Notes under the pieces: model-generated | Told to the model about the DNA's origin: nothing | The model's database searches: none | What the model saw: only the letters and a program-made list of their open reading frames with translations | Program-made: the position numbers and the translations under genes | Part shown: one piece after another, positions 37,858-48,058 of the stretch | Position numbering within the stretch: position 1 is the stretch's first letter | Layout of the letters: each line of letters starts with the position of its first letter | Source: Chitinophaga pinensis | GTDB lineage: Bacteria; Bacteroidota; Bacteroidia; NS11-12g; UBA955 | Reading direction: 5' to 3' | Assembly: GCA_945877575.1 (NCBI GenBank) | Contig: CAMDUE010000001.1 | Span: 310,001 to 374,000, forward strand | Length of the DNA stretch: 64,000 nucleotides

Positions 37858-38382
37858 CTAGAACAAAACAACGGGAACAAACTGTTGTTCTACCTTAAGC
37901 TTTAAGTCTTTAAGTTCGTGATTAGAAATTGGGTCTGGCATTTTTTGCAAATCCACAATCAACTTATCAATTTTAATGTTGGCTTCCTTGAAATAAGGGT
38001 CTTTTTCCCAACCTACAACTTCGTGGCAGAATCCTTTATCGACGATATGTTTTAGGTTTTCTTTAAGTTCTACTTTAATATCACGAACTTGGTAACCCAT
38101 CCGCACTAGTACAGGATCTGCGCCTTGAAACATTCTAATATTTGGGCTTTCAGACATCCAACGAGACAATCTTACACCTTTTTGTTTGAATAGGCTTTGA
38201 TTATTATCATTTTGATGTGCCAACTTGGCTTTTTCAGGCACGAACTCTATGGCCATTTTAATTTCCAAAAGAGTTTGAATCATGAGCATTCTCATGGATT
38301 TGTCATGACTTTCAACATGTGCGCTCAAGCTTTGAGGCAACATAATTAAACTACAAACTATTGGAAGTAAAAAGCGTTTCAT
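37858..38382 (-). CDS. Small secreted protein of unknown function
   Basis: A 174-residue protein beginning with a signal peptide (MKRFLLPIVCSLIMLPQSLSA), then a helical, charged mature region with a few conserved-looking positions (ALAH-type and QQFVPVV end). I do not recognise the family. The ATG at 38382 is preferred over an in-frame upstream TTG/ATG region at 38445, which would overlap the accC terminator. It is separated from accC by that terminator, so it has its own transcript. It may act in the periplasm or be exported further. Confidence 0.6.
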   Translation of the reverse strand: MKRFLLPIVCSLIMLPQSLSAHVESHDKSMRMLMIQTLLEIKMAIEFVPEKAKLAHQNDNNQSLFKQKGVRLSRWMSESPNIRMFQGADPVLVRMGYQVRDIKVELKENLKHIVDKGFCHEVVGWEKDPYFKEANIKIDKLIVDLQKMPDPISNHELKDLKLKVEQQFVPVVLF

Positions 38383-38413
38383 GACTATTTGTTTACAATT
38401 ATAATGCCAAAAA

Positions 38414-38442
38414 AAACACCCTACAAAAATTGCAGGGTGTTT
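38414..38442 (-). terminator. Intrinsic terminator after accC
   Basis: AAACACCCT / AGGGTGTTT, a 9-bp stem with an 11-base loop; on the minus strand it is followed by a T-run. It lies about 30 bases after the accC stop and ends the accB-accC transcript. Confidence 0.85.
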
Positions 38443-38471
38443 CAATGAAATAGTACATTTTATTTAACAAA

Positions 38472-39809
38472 TCACTTGATTTCGAAGGTATTCATAAAAG
38501 CGGTAGTAAAGTTACCCGCTCTGAAATCTTCGTTTTTCATCAATTGAATGTGCAATGGTATGGTTGTTTCAATACCCTCAATGACAAACTCACTTAGGGC
38601 TCTCTCCATTTTTACAATGGCTTCTTCACGGGTCTGGGCTGACACAATCAACTTCGCAATCATGGAATCATAATACGGAGGAATGGTATATCCTGCGTAA
38701 ATATGAGTGTCTACACGAACACCATGTCCACCGGGCTTGTGCAATACTTTGATTTTACCTGGGCTTGGACGAAAATCCTTGTAAACATCTTCAGCATTGA
38801 TACGAACCTCTATAGCTGCTTTTGTGGGGATATAATCTTTTCCGGAAATTGGAACACCGGCAGCAATAAGAATTTGTTCTTTTACCAAATCATAGTTGAT
38901 CACCTCTTCAGTAACGGGGTGTTCCACTTGAATACGGGTATTCATTTCCATGAAATAGAAATTGCGGTGTTTGTCAACCAAAAATTCAACGGTACCTACT
39001 CCTTCATAATTGATGATTTGAGCGGCGGCTTTTGCAGCTTCACCCATTTTTGTTCTAAGTTCATCAGTCATAAAAGGAGACGGAGTTTCCTCAACTAGTT
39101 TTTGATGTCTTCTTTGGATAGAACAATCACGCTCACTCAAATGACAAACCTTACCGTATTGATCTCCGGCAATTTGAATTTCGATGTGGCGGGGCTCTTC
39201 AATGTATTTTTCCATATAGAGACCATCATTTCCGAAAGCAGCGCCGGCTTCAGTTCTTGCAGAATTCCATGCACCCTCAATTTCGTCTTGGGCCCATACA
39301 ATTCGCATACCGCGTCCACCACCACCAGCAGTAGCTTTCATAATTACTGGAAAGCCAATAGTTTCTGCCACTGTTTTTGCTTGTTCAATGCTTTCTAAAA
39401 GTCCATCAGAACCGGGAATAGTTGGAACGCCCGCTTTTTTCATGGTATCCTTAGCATTGCTTTTGTCTCCCATCATATCAATTTGCTCGGGAGTTGCACC
39501 AATAAATTTAATTCCGTGATCTCTGCAAATTGCAGAGAATTTAGAATTTTCTGACAAAAACCCATATCCAGGGTGAATGGCATCTGCATTGGTAACTTCA
39601 GCAGCAGCTAAGATTCTAGGAATATTCAAGTAACTGTCTCTACTTGGCGGCGGACCTATACAAACCGCTTCATCGGCAAAACGCACATGCAAACTTTCCC
39701 TATCAGCTGTAGAGTACACGGCCACCGTTTTGATGCCCATTTCCTTACAAGTACGAATGATTCGCAAAGCAATTTCACCGCGATTCGCGATTAAAATTTT
39801 CTTAAACAT
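38472..39809 (-). CDS. accC: Biotin carboxylase subunit of acyl-CoA (acetyl-CoA) carboxylase
   Basis: A 445-residue ATP-grasp enzyme that carboxylates the biotin carried by AccB, using ATP and bicarbonate. It begins [20 protein letters not shown]; the glycine-rich lid [14 protein letters not shown], the Mg-binding [15 protein letters not shown] and the C-terminal SMIAKLIV segments are all present. Full length for a stand-alone biotin carboxylase. accB lies 11 bases upstream in the same operon. This is the first committed step of fatty-acid synthesis (or of propionyl-CoA carboxylation) together with the carboxyltransferase at 40.4 kb. Confidence 0.96.
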   Translation of the reverse strand: MFKKILIANRGEIALRIIRTCKEMGIKTVAVYSTADRESLHVRFADEAVCIGPPPSRDSYLNIPRILAAAEVTNADAIHPGYGFLSENSKFSAICRDHGIKFIGATPEQIDMMGDKSNAKDTMKKAGVPTIPGSDGLLESIEQAKTVAETIGFPVIMKATAGGGGRGMRIVWAQDEIEGAWNSARTEAGAAFGNDGLYMEKYIEEPRHIEIQIAGDQYGKVCHLSERDCSIQRRHQKLVEETPSPFMTDELRTKMGEAAKAAAQIINYEGVGTVEFLVDKHRNFYFMEMNTRIQVEHPVTEEVINYDLVKEQILIAAGVPISGKDYIPTKAAIEVRINAEDVYKDFRPSPGKIKVLHKPGGHGVRVDTHIYAGYTIPPYYDSMIAKLIVSAQTREEAIVKMERALSEFVIEGIETTIPLHIQLMKNEDFRAGNFTTAFMNTFEIK

Positions 39810-39820
39810 GATGATTGTAT

Positions 39821-40300
39821 TTAGGCTGGTTCAACCAAGAATAAAGGTTGATCGTATTCAACTGGCGTTGCATTGTCGACCAAAATCTTCACGATTTTTC
39901 CTTTAATTTCACTTTCAATTTCATTGAACAACTTCATCGCTTCAATGATACAAACTACTTTACCTGGTGCAACTTCATCACCTACATTTACAAAGTTTGG
40001 TGTTTCTGGGTTTGAAGCACGGTAGAAAGTGCCCACCATAGGAGATTTGATTTCAATATAATTAGTAGCGGCAGGGGCTTCAGGAGCAGCAGCAACAGCG
40101 GGTGCTGAAGCAGGAATTGCTGCAGGGGCTTGTGTTGCAACAGGTGCAGCAACCATGGTTGGAGCAGATACAACAGCGGTAGTAACTTGAGCTGGATTCT
40201 TTTTGATGAGTAGTTTGAAATCTTTGCGATTGATTTCAACTTCGTCAACCGAATTTTGGGACACAAATTTGATTAATGCTTGAATTTCTCTTAAGTCCAT
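39821..40300 (-). CDS. accB: Biotin carboxyl carrier protein
   Basis: A 159-residue acyl-CoA carboxylase subunit that shuttles carboxybiotin between the carboxylase and the carboxyltransferase. The N-terminal about 35 residues form the conserved BCCP helix ([13 protein letters not shown]), followed by an Ala/Pro-rich flexible linker (about 40-80) and a biotinyl domain of about 78 residues. The attachment Lys123 lies in [11 protein letters not shown], and the thumb-like [11 protein letters not shown] segment, typical of AccB, is present. First gene of the accB-accC pair. Confidence 0.95.
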   Translation of the reverse strand: MDLREIQALIKFVSQNSVDEVEINRKDFKLLIKKNPAQVTTAVVSAPTMVAAPVATQAPAAIPASAPAVAAAPEAPAATNYIEIKSPMVGTFYRASNPETPNFVNVGDEVAPGKVVCIIEAMKLFNEIESEIKGKIVKILVDNATPVEYDQPLFLVEPA

Positions 40301-40383
40301 TACGGTAATTATTAGGGGAGCAAAGAAACTAAAAAAAAGCCGATTTTGGGCGATTTTTTGTTAAAAAAGACCAATTTCCAACA

Positions 40384-40410
40384 AAAAACGCCTCATTTAG
40401 AGGCGTTTTT
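40384..40410 (-). terminator. Intrinsic terminator after the carboxyltransferase gene
   Basis: AAAAACGCCTC / GAGGCGTTTTT, an 11-bp perfect stem with a 5-base loop and a T-run on the minus strand, just after the stop at 40429. Confidence 0.9.
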
Positions 40411-40428
40411 AAGGTTTTTTGGGATTTT

Positions 40429-41970
40429 TTACAAGGGTATATTACCGTGTTTTTTCTTCGGATTATTAACCACTTTGTTTTCGAGCATCTTAAATGCTTT
40501 TATCAATCTATCTCTTGTTTCTTCAGGTAGTATTACTTCGTCAATAAATCCGCGTTCAGCAGCTCTGTAGGGATTAGCAAACAGATCAGAATATTCTTTT
40601 TCTTTTTCTTTCCAAGCTACTTCTTTATTATCTGCCGAATCAATTTCTCGTTTGAAAATAATTTCAGCTGCACCTTTAGCGCCCATTACAGCGATTTCGG
40701 CGGTTGGCCAAGCAAAGTTTAAATCAGCTCCTATGTGTTTACTGTTCATAACATCATAAGCCCCACCGTAAGCTTTACGTGTGATAACGGTAATACGAGG
40801 AACAGTAGCTTCACTGAAAGCATACAATAATTTAGCACCATTGGTAATGATCGCATTCCATTCTTGATCGGTTCCCGGTAAGAATCCAGGAACATCTTCA
40901 AAAACCAACAGTGGAATATTAAATGCGTCGCAAAAACGAACAAACCTTCCCCCTTTTTGACTGCTATTAACGTCAAGAACTCCGGCTAAATTAGCAGGTT
41001 GATTTGCTACAATACCTATGCTTCTTCCTGCAAGGCGAGCAAAACCAACTACAATGTTTTCAGCAAAATTTTTATGCACTTCAAAGAAAGAACCTTCATC
41101 AGCTACTTGTTGAATTACATCTTTAATATCGTAGGGTTGATTTGGGTTATCAGGTATGATCTGTGCTAAAGCTTCCCTTGATTCATTTCCTTTTTGATAA
41201 GGAATTGAGGGTGCATTCTCTTCACAGTTTGAAGGCATATAGCTCAAAAGCTGTCTAATATTTTTCAAACATACTACCTCGTTGGGTTCTGTGAAGTGAG
41301 CAACACCGCTTTTAGTGCCATGCACAGAAGCACCGCCTAAGTCTTCACTTGAAACATCTTCATTGGTTACCGTTTTTACCACGTTCGGTCCAGTTACAAA
41401 CATGTAACTGGTATTTTCAACCATCGTGATAAAATCAGTAAGCGCTGGGGAATAAACCGCTCCCCCTGCACATGGACCCATGATTGCACTGATCTGAGGA
41501 ATCACTCCACTAGACTGAACATTGCGATAGAAAATATCTGCATATCCCCCCAAAGAAACTACTCCTTCTTGGATACGTGCTCCACCTGAATCATTAAGAC
41601 CCACTAAAGGTGCGCCATTTTTCAGCGCCATATCCATGATTTTACAGATTTTCTCTGCGTGTGTTTCGGATAGAGAGCCTCCAAAAACAGTGAAATCTTG
41701 TGAGAACACATAAACCAGTTTTCCGTTGATGTTTCCGTATCCTGTTACAACACCGTCTCCCAATAGTTTCTGTTTATCCATTCCAAAATCTGAGCTTCTG
41801 TGTGTTACAAAAGCACCAATTTCTTGGAATGAGCCCTCATCAAGGAGAATATCTAATCTCTCTCTTGCTGTAAGTTTTCCTTTGGCATGTTGGGAATCTA
41901 TTCTCTTTTGACCGCCACCCAATTTGGAATCATGGCGTTTTTGAATGAGTAAATCTCTTGAATTAGACAT
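40429..41970 (-). CDS. Acyl-CoA carboxylase carboxyltransferase (propionyl-CoA carboxylase beta type)
   Basis: A 513-residue PccB/MmdA-type carboxyltransferase that moves the carboxyl group from biotin to acyl-CoA. It has the crotonase-like repeat pair: [19 protein letters not shown] and [19 protein letters not shown] in the N-half, with [16 protein letters not shown]; and [15 protein letters not shown] plus [14 protein letters not shown] in the C-half. Length and motifs fit propionyl-CoA carboxylase beta rather than AccD, so the substrate may be propionyl-CoA. It follows porV by 10 bases on the same strand, so it may share the porU-porV transcript. Confidence 0.92.
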   Translation of the reverse strand: MSNSRDLLIQKRHDSKLGGGQKRIDSQHAKGKLTARERLDILLDEGSFQEIGAFVTHRSSDFGMDKQKLLGDGVVTGYGNINGKLVYVFSQDFTVFGGSLSETHAEKICKIMDMALKNGAPLVGLNDSGGARIQEGVVSLGGYADIFYRNVQSSGVIPQISAIMGPCAGGAVYSPALTDFITMVENTSYMFVTGPNVVKTVTNEDVSSEDLGGASVHGTKSGVAHFTEPNEVVCLKNIRQLLSYMPSNCEENAPSIPYQKGNESREALAQIIPDNPNQPYDIKDVIQQVADEGSFFEVHKNFAENIVVGFARLAGRSIGIVANQPANLAGVLDVNSSQKGGRFVRFCDAFNIPLLVFEDVPGFLPGTDQEWNAIITNGAKLLYAFSEATVPRITVITRKAYGGAYDVMNSKHIGADLNFAWPTAEIAVMGAKGAAEIIFKREIDSADNKEVAWKEKEKEYSDLFANPYRAAERGFIDEVILPEETRDRLIKAFKMLENKVVNNPKKKHGNIPL

Positions 41971-41980
41971 TACCGCAAAG

Positions 41981-43189
41981 TTACTGGTCAGAAAGCGCTG
42001 CTAGATCAAACAATAGTGAAAATCTCATTTGATTTTGCAAAGGGTGTCTGCTTCTAAAAGGAACTAAATATGCTGCATCCAATGTAAGTGATTGAAATTT
42101 AAGACCCATTCCCAAAGTTAAGTATTGTCGAGCGCCTTTTGTTTGGGCTTCATAGAACAAACCTGAACGGATTGAAAATGTCTTATCATACATATACTCC
42201 ATTCCAAAAGAAGGTGTAATTTCATTCATTTCTTCTTTAAATCCGCCTGGTGCATCATAAAATGATTGTGCCATGCCTTGAACCACACCAACGTTAGGGT
42301 CATAACCTACAATTACAGGTTTTCCAGTTGCAATGTCCATTGAATCACCGGTATTGTTATAATTCTGTAGGTAAAAAGGCCTTGTTGGGACTAAAAGTTT
42401 ATTGATGTCGAGGTAGAAATTAACTTCGTTGTGGGCGTCTATTTCATAGTTTACACCTACTCCTAATTTCAAGTTCGTTGGAATAAAATCTCTTTTTTCC
42501 CTGGATGAATAGGTCATTTTAGCTCCAATGTTTTGAATGTTGGCACCCACGTTGTAACGCAAACGTTTGCCTTGAAGCCTCAACTGATTTCTGTAAATCA
42601 TGTTAATATCTCCTGCAACTGAGGTTCCTGCTGTGTAGTCTATTCCGTTTCTAAGTCCGCTACCAACGATATTTGAATAAATATATCGAAGATTCACACC
42701 CATGGCAAAGTTGTCAGAAAATCTGGTGGTATAACCTAAATCTAAAGCAAATTCATTGGGATTAAAACTACCGGTAGGGTTCCCTTCCATGTCTGTAAAA
42801 TTGATGTTTCCTAAAGTGAAATATCTGAATGATCCAGAAACGGCAGAGTTTTTACCCAATTTAGAATAGCCAGATAAATATGAAAATCCAACATCATCAA
42901 CCAATTGACGCAACCAAGGAGCATAAGAAACAGAAAAACCTGTTTTCTTGGTAGCAAAAGCTAAATTGGCGGTATTCCAATGTGTGCTATTGGCATCTGG
43001 GTTGAATAAGGCTACTCCAACATCTCCCATTCCAGCACTTCTACTATCAGGAGAAATGGTTAAAAATGGCACCATCGTGGTGATAACATTAAACTGACCT
43101 ACTAGATCAGCCGATGTAAATGTTTGTTGAGCTTTTGAAATTCCGCTGAATGCAATTAAGGCACTGAAAAGCAAACTTGATTTGCGCAT
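41981..43189 (-). CDS. porV: T9SS outer-membrane protein PorV (LptO)
   Basis: A 402-residue outer-membrane barrel of the type IX secretion system, which escorts CTD cargo to the sortase PorU. After a signal peptide ([21 protein letters not shown]) the protein shows the hallmark [24 protein letters not shown] motif, followed by FadL/PorV-like strands. I use ATG 43189; an in-frame ATG at 43252 would lie upstream of the TATTTTTG core at 43201-43208 and add a non-signal-like segment. It lies 80 bases after porU. The cargo proteins at 5.6 and 18.9 kb carry the type-B CTD, whose handling may use other shuttle proteins. Confidence 0.93.
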   Translation of the reverse strand: MRKSSLLFSALIAFSGISKAQQTFTSADLVGQFNVITTMVPFLTISPDSRSAGMGDVGVALFNPDANSTHWNTANLAFATKKTGFSVSYAPWLRQLVDDVGFSYLSGYSKLGKNSAVSGSFRYFTLGNINFTDMEGNPTGSFNPNEFALDLGYTTRFSDNFAMGVNLRYIYSNIVGSGLRNGIDYTAGTSVAGDINMIYRNQLRLQGKRLRYNVGANIQNIGAKMTYSSREKRDFIPTNLKLGVGVNYEIDAHNEVNFYLDINKLLVPTRPFYLQNYNNTGDSMDIATGKPVIVGYDPNVGVVQGMAQSFYDAPGGFKEEMNEITPSFGMEYMYDKTFSIRSGLFYEAQTKGARQYLTLGMGLKFQSLTLDAAYLVPFRSRHPLQNQMRFSLLFDLAALSDQ

Positions 43190-43200
43190 AACGATTTTGG

Positions 43201-43208
43201 CAAAAATA
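43201..43208 (-). promoter_or_regulatory. Promoter core (-7) upstream of porV
   Basis: TATTTTTG on the minus strand, 11 bases before the porV ATG. It may give porV a transcript separate from porU; the -33 element is not clear. Confidence 0.4.
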
Positions 43209-43269
43209 GGGTTTGAACCGCTAGAATGATAATTTTTTTTTGTGTGTTTCATTTTTGAAAGAAATTAAG

Positions 43270-46200
43270 TTATTGAAGGATGATTTTACCTGAAACAGTT
43301 TCTAACAGTCCATCAGATGTTTGAACGCTGATTCGGTAAACATAACAACCCGATTTGTGTTGCCATCCCCCAAAATAACCTGAATTTTTTATATTTATAT
43401 TAACTTCTGTACTTGATAAATATTCCTTATCTTCTTGATTGTAAATTAATTGACCAACCATGTCAAAAATATCCACTTTGACTGTTAAATCTTCACCTGC
43501 AAGATTGTGTCTAAAACTCAATTTTATTTGTTGCCCATCATTTACGGGATTTGGAGAACATTGATTGCCAGAAAGGATAAGTTGACGACCTGGTACTACT
43601 TCAAAGTCAACCTTATCGGTTCCTGAATTATTGAAAATATCCCAAACCTTCACTGATATGGAATGTTTACCGGGTGAAAGTCCCTGCAAAGGAAAATTGA
43701 TCAGTCCCGTTTGGAATGAATTGGGTAAATACTGAAAATAGTCGTTTACGATGAATGATTTTTCATTTTCAGTGCCAGGATCAAGTACTACAAGCATATC
43801 TCTACCAATTCCAGCTCCGGTAGAGTTAATTCCACTTGGGTCATTTACAAGGGCAATAAAATGGGCATCATTGATAACATTCTCGCCCGAAACAAAAAAT
43901 GTATCGTTCATAAATGCCTTTACTGAAGGCCCAACAGTATCAATATCTGCAACAATTTCTGAACCTCCAATGACAAAACTCCATGAACCAGTAGCATCAG
44001 TATAATCATTTTTTGCATAAAACAAAGCTCTTCCCGCGCCTAAGCTGTAGGATATATCTTTGGGTACAGCAAATTTTAGCATAAACTGTCCTTGAGATAC
44101 CGTTACTTGTCCCTTAAAAATCACACTATTTTCAACAAAAAACGGCACATTTGCATTAGAACCATCGTTGTTTAAGGTGCTTTTTTTGATGGGCTTATCG
44201 TAAATCTCTACGTCTAAAACTCCATTAAAAGAATTGTACAAATTTAAATGTGCTGGTAGACCTCTTTTCCTGATACTTCCTTTAATTTCAACCACCGAAA
44301 AGGCTTTTAACGTATCATTGAAACTGACAGTAGCAATGCGATTCACTGAATCAACTTCAATTAGGTGTTCAGGAAATGCTGGTTTTTGAAACACATCACC
44401 CAAAAATGCAAATTTATTGTCTTCGGAAGTTAAGAAAGGTCTATTCTTCAAACGTTGATAAAGCACACCTGTAGTTGGAACTTCTTCGTTTTCTTTAGGA
44501 AAACCGTACTTCGTCCAAAATGCTTCGTTTATCAATGAGTTGCCAGATACCCATACTGATCTAGTTGTTGTCATCAAAGCAATTGCACCTCCATTGGGGT
44601 TCAACAGTGTGAGTTCTCCTGCCGATTGAAATTCGGGATTATCGTACCTACTAAATTCACAGGTTGCGGTAAATAGAACAGGCATATTGAATCGGTTATT
44701 AAGCCCGTTAATGGTAGGTATATCAAAAAAAGCTTCTTGTCCCCAACCCTTTTCACCACCATGTCCTTGATAATTCATGAATAGACTGCCTTTTTGGAAA
44801 GCATCAGTAATGGATTTGGTCAAGTCTGGATATGTCTCGTTGTTGCCGTTTGTTACTTGTTTAAAAGCATCCGCATAAAGTCTGTTGACCTTCAAAAAAG
44901 AGTAGTTATTGGTGATATATTGAGCGTATGATTCAGATTCTCTTGTAAACTCTGCCTCCCATGGTTCGTCAATATCATCTGCAACAAAAGAAAGTTGATT
45001 TCTCCAACTTCCAAGAGCATTTGGATGATTATAACGGATGAGTTTATTTAAGTAGCTGTTGAGTTCTAAATCAGTTCTAACGGGAATCCTACCTACAGGC
45101 TGTGACAATTTATTTTTGGAACCGAATGGATCTCCTTGCCCTATTTCATGATATCCAAAGAAATCATCCAAACAGAATGCTGACGTCAACTGCTCATTAG
45201 CACTTTGATAAATGGGTATATAATTGGTATTATTTGAAATTCTGTCTTTGAAATCGTAGGAAGTTGTACCTATGAGTGTGAGTGGTGAAGCAAGTTCACG
45301 CGAAAAATTACGAATTGCCATCAAATCAGGTTGCCCGCCCGAAAAAACATCATACACATCAGATAAGAAAACAACTTGGAATAAAGGTATTTTAGATTTT
45401 GCATTGGGGAAACTCGCAAAAACATCCTCTTGATCGCTTAATTGACCTTTGAATAGTCCATTAAATTCTTGAACCTGAGAAATTCTCTGCTTGATAGCTG
45501 TTTTAAACTTATCGGCCGAAAGGTATAACGGCTTACCCGCCTCAATAAGATGGTAATCTTTGGTTTTTACATCATTGATTTTTTGCGGTGTTGGACATTG
45601 ATTGGGGTCAAATGCGAAGAGTGTATGTGTTGCTTCTTGCTTTTCAAAAATGATTTGGGTAGAATTTGAGCTGTATGTGCCAAAAATTTCTTCAGGTTCA
45701 TAACTGTTACTTACATTCCAAATTTCAGGCTTGAAGTTGGACACAATATTCACATTTACACCATTTTGAGCACTTATTAATTGCGGAATGTAAAACTCTT
45801 TTGCACTTGTATTTAAATTTAAATCCTCTGGCGAATAAACCTCAATAAAATCAACGTAAAGTGAACTTTGATTATTAGGCCTAATTAATTCAAATTCAAT
45901 TCTCAATTGATTTCCTGGCGATTTTATTCCATAGTTCCGGGTTAAAGTAAAGTAATTCTCATCTGAGGAGTATACCGCTCTGAGATTGATGGTATCTCTT
46001 TTTTGATTTATTTTAACAATCACTTTCCCTGAACCGTTGATCATTGAGGGGGCCAATCGTAAATTAACCCAAGCAGTATCCGGATTGTGTGAAAGGGGAA
46101 ACACATATGATTTAATTAAATATTCATTTCCCAAACGCTCACCAAACCAATTCGAACTCATTTTCATTGGATTTACACGGTCAGAATCATGGAATTGCAT

Positions 46201-46740
46201 ATTTAGGCCCTGATTCATTGTTTGATTGGCTGAACCGATTGTTTTATCTTGGGACATCAAACGCTTGCCCAAATTTTCAGTTTTAGTATCTGTTGGATCA
46301 GAATATCCAAAAATAGCATAAGATTTATTTGAAAGCGGATTGATATAGTGTTTAAAAATTCCGTTTTGGAACTTCCATCCTCTAGATATTTTCCTGTAAA
46401 CCAAGATATAATCTTGTGGATCTATCACTCCATCTTGACCTCCAACTATTTTAAGCGGGGCTTCAATTAATGACCAAGAATTAGTAGAATCATTAATTAT
46501 GGGAATGCCTTCTCCTTGTACCGAAAAACATCTTATTACCTGAGGATTAATCAATGAGGGGTTAAAACCCCAATCCTTTAATTTATTGTAATCTATTTTG
46601 AATACACCTGTTCTATCAAATTCTAACTTTACCCATTTACCAGACGACGAAATGAATGGATTATAGGTTTGCCCTTTAAGATTGTTGGCCACCAGAAATG
46701 TTAATATATTGAATAATATTATTTTATAGCATTTATTCAT
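43270..46740 (-). CDS. porU: T9SS C-terminal signal peptidase / sortase PorU
   Basis: A 1156-residue outer-membrane-associated cysteine peptidase. PorU cuts the C-terminal signal of T9SS cargo and attaches the cargo to the surface. It has a signal peptide (MNKCYKIILFNILTFLVANNLKG), an N-terminal beta-rich region of about 400 residues, then a gingipain-type (C25) catalytic domain with His660 in NYQGHGG and Cys694 in FTATCEFSR, 34 residues apart as in gingipains. Ig-like and C-terminal (about 1065-1156) domains follow, the last resembling a T9SS type-A CTD, as PorU itself has. All catalytic residues are intact. It is divergent from the porP-like gene, with 208 bases between the starts. Confidence 0.95.
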   Translation of the reverse strand: MNKCYKIILFNILTFLVANNLKGQTYNPFISSSGKWVKLEFDRTGVFKIDYNKLKDWGFNPSLINPQVIRCFSVQGEGIPIINDSTNSWSLIEAPLKIVGGQDGVIDPQDYILVYRKISRGWKFQNGIFKHYINPLSNKSYAIFGYSDPTDTKTENLGKRLMSQDKTIGSANQTMNQGLNMQFHDSDRVNPMKMSSNWFGERLGNEYLIKSYVFPLSHNPDTAWVNLRLAPSMINGSGKVIVKINQKRDTINLRAVYSSDENYFTLTRNYGIKSPGNQLRIEFELIRPNNQSSLYVDFIEVYSPEDLNLNTSAKEFYIPQLISAQNGVNVNIVSNFKPEIWNVSNSYEPEEIFGTYSSNSTQIIFEKQEATHTLFAFDPNQCPTPQKINDVKTKDYHLIEAGKPLYLSADKFKTAIKQRISQVQEFNGLFKGQLSDQEDVFASFPNAKSKIPLFQVVFLSDVYDVFSGGQPDLMAIRNFSRELASPLTLIGTTSYDFKDRISNNTNYIPIYQSANEQLTSAFCLDDFFGYHEIGQGDPFGSKNKLSQPVGRIPVRTDLELNSYLNKLIRYNHPNALGSWRNQLSFVADDIDEPWEAEFTRESESYAQYITNNYSFLKVNRLYADAFKQVTNGNNETYPDLTKSITDAFQKGSLFMNYQGHGGEKGWGQEAFFDIPTINGLNNRFNMPVLFTATCEFSRYDNPEFQSAGELTLLNPNGGAIALMTTTRSVWVSGNSLINEAFWTKYGFPKENEEVPTTGVLYQRLKNRPFLTSEDNKFAFLGDVFQKPAFPEHLIEVDSVNRIATVSFNDTLKAFSVVEIKGSIRKRGLPAHLNLYNSFNGVLDVEIYDKPIKKSTLNNDGSNANVPFFVENSVIFKGQVTVSQGQFMLKFAVPKDISYSLGAGRALFYAKNDYTDATGSWSFVIGGSEIVADIDTVGPSVKAFMNDTFFVSGENVINDAHFIALVNDPSGINSTGAGIGRDMLVVLDPGTENEKSFIVNDYFQYLPNSFQTGLINFPLQGLSPGKHSISVKVWDIFNNSGTDKVDFEVVPGRQLILSGNQCSPNPVNDGQQIKLSFRHNLAGEDLTVKVDIFDMVGQLIYNQEDKEYLSSTEVNINIKNSGYFGGWQHKSGCYVYRISVQTSDGLLETVSGKIILQ

Positions 46741-46895
46741 AGGTTACAAACTAATTATTTAAAAGGAGTAAATCTAAAACGATGTAAAGGTAACGAATAA
46801 TCAAACTGAATATTTCCTTGACCTTAATTACAGACCTTATTTTGACGAACAGAAATACCAATTTCCCACAGGAATGTCAGGATGAAAAATATTTT

Positions 46896-46925
46896 TTTGA
46901 ATCATTCGTTTTATCCGTACATTTG
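46896..46925 (+). promoter_or_regulatory. Promoter of the porP-like gene
   Basis: TTTG at 46896-46899 and TACATTTG at 46918-46925 are 18 bases apart, an excellent match to the Bacteroidota consensus, and 23 bases before the ATG. Confidence 0.75.
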
Positions 46926-46948
46926 TCCGAACGAGCAGAATTTGATTT

Positions 46949-47956
46949 ATGAAAATTACATTACGCAAGAGTTTTTTTAGCATATTGGCGTTGACTGTAG
47001 GAACTTTGAAAGCTCAAGATCCTGAACTCACTCAATTTTATGCAGCTCCCGTTTACACCAATCCAGCATTGGCTGGTTCAGCTGTTTGTGACGCAGGTGC
47101 TGCAGGGCGCATGTCGTTAAATTACAGAAACCAATGGCCAAGCTTACCTGGTACTTTTAGATCTTTGTGTGCGTCTTGGGATCAACACATTCCTGCCGTT
47201 GGCGGCGGAGTTGGTGCCATGATTTTTCATGACGTAGCAGGTTCTGGTTTATTAACGTCGACAAGCATCAGTGGTGTATACTCATACCTACTACCTCTAG
47301 GTAACGGAAGAAATAGAGCTTTTTTAAGATTAGGTCTACAAGGTTCTGTGACATTCAGAAGTTTAGATTTTAATCGTTTAAAATTCGGCGATCAAATATT
47401 GCCTACACAAGGTTTTGCCTTGCCTACGGGTGAGCAAAAACCTCAAAGTAGTGTAACCTACCCAAATTTCAACGCTGGAGCAGTTTTGTACAACAGCACA
47501 TTCTACGGAGGTTTTGCTGCACACAATATTATTGAACCAACCTGGAGCTTTTACAACAATCCAGATGAAGTTTTGCCGATGAGATATACAGTGCACGGTG
47601 GTGCCGTAATCAAATTGTCTAAATCTAGATACGAAAAGAATACCATTTCTCCCAACGCATTGTTTATGATGCAGAGAAATTTCACCCAATTAAATATGGG
47701 ATTTTATGTGAATAAAGGTCCTTTAGTAACAGGTTTGTGGTTCCGTCAAACGTTTGGAAATTTCAAAACATCTGACGCCATTATCATGTTGGTTGGATTT
47801 AGAAAGGATAGATTTAAATTTGGTTACAGTTATGACTTTACAGTAAGCGATGGTAGAACAGCCATTCCTTCAAGTCACGAGGTTAGTGCAACTATTGATT
47901 GGTGTGTGCCTCCTGGATCAAAGCCATTCAAACCTTTGAAATGTCCTGAATTCTAA
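46949..47956 (+). CDS. PorP/SprF family T9SS membrane protein
   Basis: A 335-residue outer-membrane protein of the PorP/SprF family. It has a signal peptide (MKITLRKSFFSILALTVGTLKA) and then the family opening QDPELTQFYAAPVYTNPALAGS, and a barrel of about 300 residues with aromatic strand ends. PorP-type proteins link the periplasmic PorK/N ring to the outer membrane, while SprF paralogues help secrete individual cargo such as SprB; many Bacteroidota have several copies, so which role this copy plays is not settled. It lies 102 bases before gldJ in the same direction, so a joint transcript is likely. Confidence 0.9.
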   Translation: MKITLRKSFFSILALTVGTLKAQDPELTQFYAAPVYTNPALAGSAVCDAGAAGRMSLNYRNQWPSLPGTFRSLCASWDQHIPAVGGGVGAMIFHDVAGSGLLTSTSISGVYSYLLPLGNGRNRAFLRLGLQGSVTFRSLDFNRLKFGDQILPTQGFALPTGEQKPQSSVTYPNFNAGAVLYNSTFYGGFAAHNIIEPTWSFYNNPDEVLPMRYTVHGGAVIKLSKSRYEKNTISPNALFMMQRNFTQLNMGFYVNKGPLVTGLWFRQTFGNFKTSDAIIMLVGFRKDRFKFGYSYDFTVSDGRTAIPSSHEVSATIDWCVPPGSKPFKPLKCPEF

Positions 47957-48058
47957 ACATAGAATCATTAAGTTAGAGTTAAGGTTAGAGGAAAATTGTT
48001 GAAAAAATCATAAGTTTGCAATATTCAAATCAAATTTGCGTTATTGATTTCACTCAAA